Positions 25,214-33,200 of a DNA stretch of 64,000 nucleotides are shown here, piece after piece. The stretch comes from Catellatospora citrea (lineage in GTDB: Bacteria; Actinomycetota; Actinomycetes; Mycobacteriales; Micromonosporaceae): assembly GCF_003610235.1 (NCBI RefSeq), contig NZ_RAPR01000001.1, positions 6,510,001 through 6,574,000 of the forward strand. The letters are read 5' to 3'. The notes under the pieces were generated by a model. The model saw only the letters and a program-made list of their open reading frames with translations, did not search any database and was not told where the DNA came from. Each line of letters starts with the position of its first letter. The stretch's first letter is position 1. The position numbers were made by a program, and so were the translations under genes.

Positions 25214-25774
25214 ATGGACGTGCGAGTGGCGAGCAAGCGGCGTGCCGCGGCGTCGATCGAGGCGGCCTTTCCGGGGGCGGTCGTGGTCGACGTGACCTCG
25301 CGCGGGCCGCAGCCGTGGGTGCGGTTGAGCCCGTTCTACCCGCACGGCGGCATCCCGGTGCCGTTCACACCCGGTCTGACCAGCCAGTCCGTCGAGGGTG
25401 TCTGGCAGGCGCTGAAGGTGTTCATGCACGCCGATGTGGACCCGGCCAAGCTGGCCGTGACCGCGATGCGCGGCCTCAAGCGCACCGCCGCGGCGTACGG
25501 GCCGCCGCTCGGCCACCGGCGCGGTCTGCACGGGACGGTCCTGCTCGGCTACGAGCAGGCGCGCCGCGAGATCTACCTGCCGACCTATCGGCACGTGCTG
25601 GAGGGTGCGGCTGCGCCCGAGGTGGCGCGGTTGCGCGAGCTGGCCGAGCGCGGCCCGGTGGTGCTGCTGGACTACACGCTCAACGGGGACCCGGCCGACC
25701 TGCGCACCCCGCTGTCGCATGCCGCGCTGTTGTGCCGACACCTGCTCGGCGACTGGCCCTCCGTAGCCGACTGA
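25214..25774 (+). CDS. Hypothetical protein (conserved-looking, no named family)
   Basis: The 186-residue protein is not recognised. It starts MDVRVASKRRAAASIEAAFPGAVVVDVTSRGPQPWVRLSPFYPHGGIPVPFTPGLTSQSVEGVWQALKVF and has no signal or membrane helix. Clustered conserved-type residues (SPFYPHGGIPVPF; HRRGLHGTVLLGYEQARREIYLP; YRHVL) suggest an enzyme or binding fold and resemble phage- or plasmid-encoded unknown proteins of similar size. ATG 25214 has GGGGAGG about 6 nt upstream, better than the in-frame GTG at 25187. Confidence 0.7.
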   Translation: MDVRVASKRRAAASIEAAFPGAVVVDVTSRGPQPWVRLSPFYPHGGIPVPFTPGLTSQSVEGVWQALKVFMHADVDPAKLAVTAMRGLKRTAAAYGPPLGHRRGLHGTVLLGYEQARREIYLPTYRHVLEGAAAPEVARLRELAERGPVVLLDYTLNGDPADLRTPLSHAALLCRHLLGDWPSVAD

Positions 25775-25857
25775 TTGCATTAAGTAACCATCTCGAGCAT
25801 GCCCAGTTGATCGGACAGGAGCAGGAGGTCCCCGGTCCGGGGCTCGAGGAGGTACGC

Positions 25858-27573
25858 ATGCGTCAGTGGGTCCGCAGGGTGGCGTCGGCTGCCGCGGTCA
25901 GCGTGTCGGCAGGGGTCGCGGGACTGTTCCTGCCCGTGCCCGCACTGGCGGTCTCGCCCGACATCGTGATCAGCCAGGTGTACGGCGGCGGCGGCAACGT
26001 CGGCGCGACGTACACCAACGACTTCATCGAGCTGTACAACCGGGGCACCAGCCTGGTCGACGTGACCGGATGGTCGGTCCAGTACGCCAGCGCGGCAGGC
26101 AGCTCGTGGCGGGTCACCGCACTGACCGGGGTGATCCAGCCCGGCACCCACTACCTCGTCCAGGAGGCGCAGGGCGCGGGCGGCACGACGCCGCTGCCCG
26201 CCCCCAACGCCTCCGGCGGCATCGCGATGAGCGCCGTCAGCGGCAAGGTCGCCCTGGTCGTCAACCAGACCGCGCTCCTGTGCTCGACCGGCTGCGCCTC
26301 CCTCGCCGGGGTGCACGACTTCGTCGGCTACGGGGCGGCGACGTCCGCCGAGGGGGCTGCCGCGCCGACGCTGAACAACGTCACGGCCGCGCTGCGCGAC
26401 GACGCCGGGGACGTCGACACCGACGACAACAGCGAGGACTTCTCGACCGGTGCGCCCAACCCGCGCAGCAGCGTGGTGCCGCCCGCCGCGGCCGACCTCG
26501 CGGTGACCAAGAACGACACCCCTGACCCGGTGGCCGCCGGGCAGAACGTCACCTACACGGTCAAGGTGACCAACAACGGACCGGACGAGGCGCAGACCGT
26601 CACGCTGACCGACACCCTGCCGGCCGGCACGACGTTCGTCTCGGCCACCTCCCCCGGCGGCTGGGCGGTCGTCACGCCGGCCGTGGGCAGCGGCGGAACC
26701 GTGACCGCGACCCGGCCGACGCTGGCCGTCGGTGACGCCACCTTCACCATCGTCGTGAACGTCGGCACCGGCGCGACCGGCTCGATCGCCAACACCGCGA
26801 CCGTCGGCAGCGCCACTGCCGACGGCAACAGCGCCAACAACAGCGCCACGGCGACGACCGCGGTGCAGCAGCCGTCGGCGGACCTGTCCATCACGAAGAT
26901 CGACGCGCCGGACCCGGTGACCGCGGGCTCGACGCTGACGTACACGATCGCGGTGCGCAACGGCGGCCCGAGCGCCGCGCAATCGGTGGTGATGCGCGAC
27001 GCGATCCCGGCCGGCACGACCTTCGTGTCGTTCATCGCGCCTCCGGGCTGGACGGCCACCACACCGTCGGTGGGCGGCGCCGGTGACGTGATCGCCGCCA
27101 AGGCGACCGTGGCCGCCGATGAGACGGCCACGTTCACGCTGGCCGTGAGCGTCGCCGCGGCCACCACAGGCACCATCTCCAACAGCAGCGGCGTCACCGC
27201 CACCACGCCGGACCCGGACAGCACGAACAACGCCGACACCGAGCTCACCAACGTCGGCCCGACCGCGCCGGGGTGCACGATCACCGGCACCGACCGGACC
27301 GACATCATCAACGGCACCCTCAACGACGACGTCATCTGCGGCCTCGGCGGCAACGACATCATCAACGGCAAGGGCGGCAACGACATCATCTACGGCGGCC
27401 CCGGCAACGACCTGCTCAGCGGCGGGACCGGCGACGACATGGTGTACGGCGAGGCCGGCCGGGACCTCATCAAGATCGATGACGGGGTGTCCGGCAACGA
27501 CAACGCCGACGGCGGACCGGGCTTCGACCTGTGCAGCTCCGACCGGTTCGACGCGGTCCTGAGCTGCCCCTGA
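25858..27573 (+). CDS. Secreted LTD / DUF11 / RTX calcium-repeat protein
   Basis: The 571-residue protein has a Sec signal (MRQWVRRVASAAAVSVSAGVAGLF, cut after PALA), a lamin-tail (LTD) domain at about 34-205 (VISQVYGGGGNVGATYTNDFIELYNRG, W-SVQYASAAG), two DUF11 repeats (ADLAVTKNDTPDPVAAGQ and ADLSITKIDAPDPVTAGS), and a C-terminal block of five RTX nonapeptides (GGNDIINGK, GGNDIIYGG, PGNDLLSGG and two more), which bind calcium. LTD domains often accompany nucleases or surface proteins. AGGAGG precedes ATG 25858. A hairpin follows the stop. Confidence 0.85.
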   Translation: MRQWVRRVASAAAVSVSAGVAGLFLPVPALAVSPDIVISQVYGGGGNVGATYTNDFIELYNRGTSLVDVTGWSVQYASAAGSSWRVTALTGVIQPGTHYLVQEAQGAGGTTPLPAPNASGGIAMSAVSGKVALVVNQTALLCSTGCASLAGVHDFVGYGAATSAEGAAAPTLNNVTAALRDDAGDVDTDDNSEDFSTGAPNPRSSVVPPAAADLAVTKNDTPDPVAAGQNVTYTVKVTNNGPDEAQTVTLTDTLPAGTTFVSATSPGGWAVVTPAVGSGGTVTATRPTLAVGDATFTIVVNVGTGATGSIANTATVGSATADGNSANNSATATTAVQQPSADLSITKIDAPDPVTAGSTLTYTIAVRNGGPSAAQSVVMRDAIPAGTTFVSFIAPPGWTATTPSVGGAGDVIAAKATVAADETATFTLAVSVAAATTGTISNSSGVTATTPDPDSTNNADTELTNVGPTAPGCTITGTDRTDIINGTLNDDVICGLGGNDIINGKGGNDIIYGGPGNDLLSGGTGDDMVYGEAGRDLIKIDDGVSGNDNADGGPGFDLCSSDRFDAVLSCP

Positions 27574-27593
27574 TCCCGGGCAGTTGATCGACC

Positions 27594-27627
27594 AGAGCTC
27601 CACCCGTGCCCGCGCGGGTGGAGCTCT
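27594..27627 (+). terminator. Terminator hairpin after the LTD-RTX gene
   Basis: AGAGCTCCACCCG (27594-27606) pairs exactly with CGGGTGGAGCTCT (27615-27627) around an 8-base loop, 20 bases after the stop and before the convergent anti-sigma gene. Confidence 0.75.
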
Positions 27628-27655
27628 CGGCGTCCGCGCCCCGCAGCGGCGCGAG

Positions 27656-28522
27656 TCAGAGCAGCGGCAGGTCCGGTAGCAGTGACGGCAGGATCGGCGG
27701 CAGTGAGGGCAGCAGCGGGGGCAGGCCCGGCAGGAGTCCGCCGCTGCCCGGGGTGGGACCGGGCGCCGGGGTTCCGGCCGGGCCCGTGGTGGGCGTGGTC
27801 GTGCCGCCGGTCGGACGGGGTGAGGTGCCGGGCGTCGGCGGCGCGGACGGAGCGGTGGTCGGCGCGGTGATCGCCGCGAAGGCGGTCAGCAGGCGCATCA
27901 GCTCGGCCCGCAGCCGCTCGTGGTCGGACTTCTCGCGTACCTCGCCCAGCCGGTCCCAGGACTGGCGCAGGAGCTGCTCGGCGTCGCCGGGCCGCTGCTC
28001 CCGCAGTGCGCGGTCGGCCTGCGCCAGCAGGTCCTCGACATCCTGCGCGGCCACCCGGGAGTCGGCCCGCTCGGCGTAGACGAGCTGGGTGACCGGCCAC
28101 AGCGGGGTGCCGGGTTGCCCGGCCCCGGCCCCGACGACGAGCCCGCCGCCGAGGACGGCGACGAGCAGCGCCGCCGCGAGCATCAGGCGGGGCCGCGGCC
28201 GACCGCCCCGCTGTGGCCGGGCCGAGCCGTCGCGGCGACCGGCCGGGCGAGCGGATCCCAGGCCGGAACGACCCTTGGCGGCCGGGCGGAGCACGACGGC
28301 CTCCGGCTCCTCGGACTCGTTGCCGAGCACGTCGTCGAGGTCGATCGGGTCGGCCAGGGCGGCCTGCTCGGCGAGGTCGAGGTCCAGGGAGGGCGCGAAC
28401 GGCGGTTCGGCGAGGTCGGTGCGCCAGGCGGCCAGCATCCCGGCGAGCGGGTCGTCGGCATGGGCGGCCCCGCCCAGGCCGAGCCCGTCCAGCAGCGCGT
28501 CATCACGGTCGAGCGTGCTCAT
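27656..28522 (-). CDS. rsdA: RsdA-type anti-sigma factor
   Basis: The 288-residue protein starts [18 protein letters not shown], then holds an acidic segment (DPIDLDDVLGNESEE), a basic juxtamembrane region, one membrane helix at about 112-134 (LMLAAALLVAVLGGGLVVGAG), and an extracellular helix plus Pro/Thr-rich tail. This is the layout of RsdA, the membrane anti-sigma factor of mycobacterial SigD, and the gene lies after a SigD/ShbA-type sigma gene, as expected. The N-terminal part should hold the sigma factor. Its ATG overlaps the stop of a 23-codon ORF. Confidence 0.8.
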   Translation of the reverse strand: MSTLDRDDALLDGLGLGGAAHADDPLAGMLAAWRTDLAEPPFAPSLDLDLAEQAALADPIDLDDVLGNESEEPEAVVLRPAAKGRSGLGSARPAGRRDGSARPQRGGRPRPRLMLAAALLVAVLGGGLVVGAGAGQPGTPLWPVTQLVYAERADSRVAAQDVEDLLAQADRALREQRPGDAEQLLRQSWDRLGEVREKSDHERLRAELMRLLTAFAAITAPTTAPSAPPTPGTSPRPTGGTTTPTTGPAGTPAPGPTPGSGGLLPGLPPLLPSLPPILPSLLPDLPLL

Positions 28523-28590
28523 GCCACCTCCTCGCTTCGCTCGTCGGCGGCGTCACGGGGCCCGCTGATTCGGTCGCGGTGCTCGCTCAT
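28519..28590 (-). CDS. 23-codon coupling ORF between shbA and rsdA
   Basis: A tiny ORF starts at ATG 28590, which overlaps the shbA stop as ATGA, and ends at a TGA that overlaps the rsdA ATG in the same way. It starts MSEHRDR and ends ERSEEVA. GGAGAGGAGG lies upstream of its own start, and the GAGGAGGT in its last codons is the ribosome site for rsdA. The peptide is Arg/Ser/Glu-rich with no fold. The same layout occurs at 30332-30388, with a similar end (AGCGAGGAG..GGCATGA). Confidence 0.55.
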   Translation of the reverse strand: MSEHRDRISGPRDAADERSEEVA

Positions 28591-29204
28591 GCGGGCCTCC
28601 TCTCCAGGGCCGGTTGCTGAGGCGTGTCCTCGCGCAGGTCGTCGGCGAGTGCGCGCAGCCGGGCCAGGGCCCGGGACTGGGCGACGCGGACGGCTCCGGC
28701 CGACATGTTGAGGGAGACCCCGACCTCGTCGGCGGTGAGGCCGACCGCGACCCGCAGCACGATGATCTCGCGTTGCGGGTCGGGGAGCAGGCTGAGCAGG
28801 CGGGCGAGGCGGCGGGCCTGGTCGTTCTCCAGGGCCTGCTGCTCGGGGCCGGGGGTGTCGTCGGGCTGGTCGATCGGGTCGGCCTCGGTGCGCTGCGACG
28901 GCACGGCGGCGGACAGGTGCCGCATCGCGGCGCGCTGGGCGTCGGCGACCTTGCGGGCGGAGATGCCGTACACGAAGGCGGAGAACGGCACGCCCTGCTG
29001 CCGGTAGCGGGGCAGTGCCTGCAGCAGCGCGATGCAGACGTCCTGGGCCACATCGTCGGCGGTGGTGTACGCGCCGCCGACCGGCCCGAGCCGGGCGCGG
29101 CAGTAGCGGATCACGCCGGGGCGCACGTCGGCCAGCAGGGTGGCGGTGGCGTCGGCCTCGCCGCGGGAGGCGCGTGCCACGAGTTCGGTCTCCGACCAGG
29201 TCAA
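28587..29204 (-). CDS. shbA: SigD/ShbA-type RNA polymerase sigma factor
   Basis: The 205-residue protein has sigma region 2 ([25 protein letters not shown] and [24 protein letters not shown]) and region 4 ([48 protein letters not shown]). The pattern and the RsdA-type partner match SigD of mycobacteria and ShbA of Streptomyces, which transcribes the principal sigma gene. The start is TTG 29204 (GGAGGAGG about 9 nt upstream); no ATG or GTG is in frame at that site. It is divergent from the mce operon. Confidence 0.87.
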   Translation of the reverse strand: MTWSETELVARASRGEADATATLLADVRPGVIRYCRARLGPVGGAYTTADDVAQDVCIALLQALPRYRQQGVPFSAFVYGISARKVADAQRAAMRHLSAAVPSQRTEADPIDQPDDTPGPEQQALENDQARRLARLLSLLPDPQREIIVLRVAVGLTADEVGVSLNMSAGAVRVAQSRALARLRALADDLREDTPQQPALERRPA

Positions 29205-29378
29205 GGCGACGACACCTCCTCCCGGGTCCCCGACCGCCGCGCCGCACGTACGAGTACGTGCACCTTATCGGCCTGCGGCCGGGCACTGAAACCCGAGCCC
29301 GGACGATCGCGCGAAATTCTCGTGTAACACCGCGCGCCCCGGCAGCGATATGTGAGGGCGGACTACGGAGGGAGCGCG

Positions 29379-30335
29379 GTGGGCGTCGAGGTGCGGGTCG
29401 AGGGGCTGACCAAGTCGTTCGGGCGTACGCCCGTGTGGTCGGACGTCTCTCTGACCCTGCCCGCGGGGGAGATCTCGGTGCTGCTCGGGCCCTCCGGCAC
29501 GGGCAAGTCGGTGTTCCTGAAGACCCTGGTCGGGCTGCTGCGCCCGGACCGCGGCTCGATCTGGATCGAGGGCCGGGACCTGCCCGCGCTGCCCGAGCGG
29601 GAGCTGTACGAGGTGCGCAAGCTGTTCGGGGTGCTGTTCCAGGACGGCGCGCTGTTCGGGTCGATGGACATCTACGACAACGTGGCGTTCCCGCTGCGGG
29701 AGCACACCCGCATGACCGAGGCGCAGATCCGCGTGATCGTGGGCGAGAAGCTGGACATGGTCGGCCTGACCGGGGCGGAGCGCAAGCTGCCCGGCGAGAT
29801 CTCCGGGGGTATGCGCAAACGGGCGGGCCTGGCCCGCGCGCTGGTGCTGGACCCGCAGATCGTGCTGTTCGACGAGCCCGACTCGGGCCTCGACCCGGTG
29901 CGCACGGCATACCTGAACCAGCTGATCGTGGATCTGAACCAGCAGCTCGACGCGACGTTCCTGATCGTCACGCACGACATCAACACCGCCCGCACGGTGC
30001 CCGACAACATCGGGCTGATCTACCACGGGCACCTGGCCATGTTCGGCCCGCGGGAGATGCTGCTGTCGAGCACCGAGCCGGTGGTCCGGCAGTTCCTCAA
30101 CGCGCAGCGGGTCGGCCCGATCGGGATGTCCGAGGAGAAGGACGCCGACGAGCTCGCCGCCGAGGCCGCCTCCGGACAGCGGCTGGCCGCGCTGCCGCCG
30201 ATCCCGGTGCAGTTGCGCCCCTCCGACGGCGGCCCGCGCCGCGCCGAGCGGGAGCCGGGCCGGTGGTGCGCCGCCCACGGGGTGAACCCGCCGCCGGGCT
30301 CGTTCCGGCTGCCGGCGTACGAGGACCGGGCATGA
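29379..30335 (+). CDS. Mce-system ATPase (MceG/Mkl-like)
   Basis: The 318-residue ATPase has Walker A GPSGTGKS (residues 37-44), signature ISGGMRKRAGLARAL, Walker B IVLFDEPDSGLDP and the H-loop in FLIVTHDINTA. The MlaF/MceG family signature, including the KRAGLARA stretch, fits an ATPase for the YrbE permeases that follow. The C-terminal extension of about 60 residues is Pro/Arg-rich, as in actinobacterial Mkl. GTG 29379 has GGAGGGAG about 6 nt upstream. It is the first gene of the mce operon. Its stop overlaps an 18-codon ORF. Confidence 0.9.
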   Translation: MGVEVRVEGLTKSFGRTPVWSDVSLTLPAGEISVLLGPSGTGKSVFLKTLVGLLRPDRGSIWIEGRDLPALPERELYEVRKLFGVLFQDGALFGSMDIYDNVAFPLREHTRMTEAQIRVIVGEKLDMVGLTGAERKLPGEISGGMRKRAGLARALVLDPQIVLFDEPDSGLDPVRTAYLNQLIVDLNQQLDATFLIVTHDINTARTVPDNIGLIYHGHLAMFGPREMLLSSTEPVVRQFLNAQRVGPIGMSEEKDADELAAEAASGQRLAALPPIPVQLRPSDGGPRRAEREPGRWCAAHGVNPPPGSFRLPAYEDRA

Positions 30336-30388
30336 GCGCGCGCAGCAGGGGATACGGCATGAGCGTGCGCAGCGAGGAGAGGGCATGA
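30332..30388 (+). CDS. 18-codon coupling ORF between mce ATPase and first YrbE permease
   Basis: The ATG at 30332 overlaps the ATPase stop (ATGA) and its TGA overlaps the YrbE ATG at 30385 in the same way. It encodes MSARSRGYGMSVRSEERA, rich in Ser, Arg and Glu. The AGCGAGGAG in its last codons serves as the ribosome site for the permease. The tail matches the 23-codon ORF at 28519-28590, so both look like copies of one coupling module. Confidence 0.5.
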   Translation: MSARSRGYGMSVRSEERA

Positions 30389-31143
30389 GGGCGCTGGCCG
30401 CCGTCGGCGGCTTCCTGATCTTCTGCGGGGACACGCTGCGGGCGCTGTTCCGCAGGCCGTGGCAGGTGCGCGAGTTCGTCCAGCAGGCGTGGTTCATCTC
30501 GTCGGTGTCGATCATGCCGGCGGCGCTGGTGTCGATCCCGTTCGGCGCCGTGATCGCGCTGCAGCTGGGTTCGCTGGTGCGCCAGCTCGGCGCGCAGTCG
30601 TTCACCGGTGCGGCGTCGGTGCTGGCAGTGGTGCGCGAGGCGGGCCCGATCGTGACCGCGCTGATCATCGCGGGGGCCGGCGGTTCGGCGATCTGCGCCG
30701 ACCTCGGCGCGCGCAAGATCCGGGAGGAGCTGGACGCGATGCGGGTGCTGGGCATCGACCCGGTGCAGCGCCTCGTCGTGCCGCGGGTGCTGGCGTCGAT
30801 GCTGGTCGCGGTGCTGCTCAACGGCGTGGTCAGCGTCGTCGGCGTGTCCGGCGGCTACTTCTTCAACGTGATCATGCAGGGCGGCACGCCGGGTTCCTAC
30901 CTGGCGAGCTTCCAGGCGCTCGGGCAACTGCCCGACCTGATCTCCGGGGAGCTGAAGGCACTGGTCTTCGGCCTCGTCGCCGCGCTGGTGGCGACATACC
31001 TGGGGACGAACGCCAAGGGCGGGCCCAAGGGCGTCGGCGACGCCGTCAACCAGTCCGTGGTGATCACTTTCATGCTGCTGTTCGCGCTGAACTTCGTGCT
31101 GACCGCGGTGTACTTCCAGGTCGTGCCGCAGAAGGGGTCCTGA
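30385..31143 (+). CDS. YrbE/MlaE-type permease A of the mce system
   Basis: The 252-residue integral membrane protein has about six helices and the MlaE family signature LVVPRVLASMLVAVLLNGVVSVVGVSGGYFF with E-x-D box-like RKIREELDAMRVLGIDPVQR, which contacts the ATPase. It pairs with the next gene to form the lipid-importing channel under MceA-F. ATG 30385 follows GAGGAG. Confidence 0.92.
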   Translation: MRALAAVGGFLIFCGDTLRALFRRPWQVREFVQQAWFISSVSIMPAALVSIPFGAVIALQLGSLVRQLGAQSFTGAASVLAVVREAGPIVTALIIAGAGGSAICADLGARKIREELDAMRVLGIDPVQRLVVPRVLASMLVAVLLNGVVSVVGVSGGYFFNVIMQGGTPGSYLASFQALGQLPDLISGELKALVFGLVAALVATYLGTNAKGGPKGVGDAVNQSVVITFMLLFALNFVLTAVYFQVVPQKGS

Positions 31144-31144
31144 C

Positions 31145-31942
31145 ATGTGGCGGCTGTTGGACAACCTCGGCGGCCAGCTGGCCTTCTACCTGAAGGCGGC
31201 GGCGTGGACGCCGCGTACGCTGCGCCGCTACAAGCGCGAGGTGGCCCGCCTGCTCGCGGAGATCAGCTTCGGCACCGGTGGCCTGGCCGTGGTCGGCGGC
31301 ACCATCGGCGTGATCTGCTTCCTGACCTTCTTCACCGGCACCGAGGTCGGCCTGCAGGGCTACCAGGCGCTCAACCAGCTCGGCAGCAGCGCCTTCACCG
31401 GTTTCATCTCGGCCTACTTCAACACCCGGGAGATCTCGCCGCTGGTCGCGGCGCTGGCCCTGTCGGCGACGGTGGGCTGCGGGTTCACCGCGCAGCTGGG
31501 TGCGATGCGGATCTCCGAGGAGGTCGACGCGCTGGAGGTGATGGCGATCCCGTCGGTGCCGTTCCTGGTCACCACCCGGATGATCGCCGGCTTCGTCGCG
31601 GTGATCCCGCTGTACGTGCTCGGCCTGCTGGCCAGCTATGTCGCGACCCGGGGCATCGCCACCGTGTACTTCGGCCAGTCGCCGGGCACCTACGACTACT
31701 ACTTCGACCTGTTCCTGCCGCCCGGCGACGTGCTCTGGTCGTTCGGCAAGGTGCTGGTGTTCAGCGTGCTGGTGGTGCTGATCCACTGCTACTACGGGTT
31801 CACCGCGAGCGGCGGCCCGGCGGGCGTCGGCATCGCGGTCGGCCGCGCGGTGCGCACCGCGATCGTCGCGGTCAACATCGTCGACTTCTTCCTCTCCCTG
31901 GCCATCTGGGGCGCGGGCACCACCGTGCGGATCGCGGGGTGA
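31145..31942 (+). CDS. YrbE/MlaE-type permease B of the mce system
   Basis: The 265-residue protein has the MlaE pattern (GAMRISEEVDALEVMAIPSVPFLVTTRMIAGFVAVIPLYVLGLL). The start ATG is one base after the first permease stop. It is the second half of the heterodimeric permease. Together with MceA-F and the ATPase it would import a lipid such as a sterol or fatty acid in many actinobacteria; the true substrate is unknown. Confidence 0.92.
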   Translation: MWRLLDNLGGQLAFYLKAAAWTPRTLRRYKREVARLLAEISFGTGGLAVVGGTIGVICFLTFFTGTEVGLQGYQALNQLGSSAFTGFISAYFNTREISPLVAALALSATVGCGFTAQLGAMRISEEVDALEVMAIPSVPFLVTTRMIAGFVAVIPLYVLGLLASYVATRGIATVYFGQSPGTYDYYFDLFLPPGDVLWSFGKVLVFSVLVVLIHCYYGFTASGGPAGVGIAVGRAVRTAIVAVNIVDFFLSLAIWGAGTTVRIAG

Positions 31943-31946
31943 GGCG

Positions 31947-33200
31947 GTGAATCAGGTGATCAGGCAGCGGTTGCTCGGGGCGGGGTTCGTGCTGGCGCTG
32001 GTGAGCGCGCTGGCGCTGTCGGTGCTGGTGTATCAGCGGGCGTTCACGCCGGTGGAGTGGGTGACGCTGCGCACCGACCACGTCGGCATGCAGCTGTCCG
32101 AGGGCGCCGACGTGAAGCTGCGCGGCGTCGTGATCGGCGACGTGCGTGAGATCAGTGCCGACGGCGCGGCCGCCACGCTGCGGCTGGCGCTGGACCCCGC
32201 GCTGATCGGCCTGGTCCCGGCCGACGTCACGGCCCGGCTGCTGCCCAAGACGCTGTTCGGCGAGCGCTACGTGGAACTCGTCCCGCCGGTCACCCCGGCC
32301 GGGCGGCCGCTGCGCCCTGGCGCGGTCATCGACCAGGACCGCTCGGCGAGCGCCGTCGAGCTGGAGCAGGTGCTGGACCGGGCACTGCCGGTGCTGCAGT
32401 CGATCAAACCGGACAAGCTCGCCGCGACCCTCGGCGCGCTCGCGTACGCCCTGGAGGGGCGCGGGGACCAGCTCGGCCGGGATCTGACCACCGCCAACGC
32501 GTACCTGGCTGCACTGAACGAGCAGATGCCGCTCATCGCGACCGACGTCAGGCGGTTGGCGCAGGTGCTCGACGTCTACCACGGCGCGCTGCCGGACCTG
32601 CTGGCGCTGCTGCGCGACGTCACCGTCACCGCGCGGACCGTCGTCGACCAGCGCGCGGAGCTGAGCCGGTTCCTCGCCGACACCACCGACCTGGCCGGGC
32701 GCGGGCGGGACTTCCTGGACCGGCACGACGCGCGCATCGTGCAGGTCGGGCAGGTCAGCCGCCCGGTGCTGGAGCTGCTGGCGGCGTACGCCCCGGAGTA
32801 TCCCTGCCTGTTGCGCGGCCTGGTCGCGCTGCAGCCGCGGGTGGAGAAGGTGTTCAGCACCGGCCGCATGCACATCACCCTCGAAGTGGGCCGCGACAAC
32901 GGCAAGTACACCGCCGGCGACCGGCCGGTCTACGGCGCCGACGACGGCCCGCAGTGCCGCGGCCTGCCGGATCCGAAGGTCCCGGCGGCGCAGCACCCGA
33001 TCGACGACGGCTACGACTACGGCGCGAACCGCTCGCCGCTGCCCTTCGCCGACATGGGCCCGGCCGGCACCGCGCAGGAGCAGGCGCTGCTCAAGCCCCT
33101 GCTCGGGCTGGCTCAGGGGGCCGATCCCGAGCAGGTCCCCGATGTCGCGGTGCTGCTGTGGGGCCCGCTGCTGCGCGGAACGGTGGTGAGCGCGTCATGA
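31947..33200 (+). CDS. mceA: MceA-type substrate-binding protein
   Basis: The 417-residue protein begins with one membrane helix (LLGAGFVLALVSALALSVLVYQ) and an MCE domain (VTLRTDHVGMQLSEGADVKLRGVVIGDVREISADGAAATLRLALDP, then FGERYVELV), followed by a long coiled-coil region (LEQVLDRALPVLQSIKPDKLAATL to SRFLADTTDLAGR) that builds the tunnel toward the outer cell envelope. Position first in the Mce series and the Pro/Asp-rich end (YGANRSPLPFADMGP) fit MceA. GTG 31947 starts it 4 bases after the previous stop. Confidence 0.88.
   Translation: MNQVIRQRLLGAGFVLALVSALALSVLVYQRAFTPVEWVTLRTDHVGMQLSEGADVKLRGVVIGDVREISADGAAATLRLALDPALIGLVPADVTARLLPKTLFGERYVELVPPVTPAGRPLRPGAVIDQDRSASAVELEQVLDRALPVLQSIKPDKLAATLGALAYALEGRGDQLGRDLTTANAYLAALNEQMPLIATDVRRLAQVLDVYHGALPDLLALLRDVTVTARTVVDQRAELSRFLADTTDLAGRGRDFLDRHDARIVQVGQVSRPVLELLAAYAPEYPCLLRGLVALQPRVEKVFSTGRMHITLEVGRDNGKYTAGDRPVYGADDGPQCRGLPDPKVPAAQHPIDDGYDYGANRSPLPFADMGPAGTAQEQALLKPLLGLAQGADPEQVPDVAVLLWGPLLRGTVVSAS

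Noticed and set aside
25829..25845. Riboswitch before the LTD-RTX gene
   Set aside because: A small CCCCGG/CCGGGG stem occurs near the ribosome site, but no known riboswitch core is present.
25123..25857. N-terminal extension of the LTD-RTX protein
   Set aside because: The signal peptide and ribosome site at 25858 mark the true start; the extension overlaps another gene.
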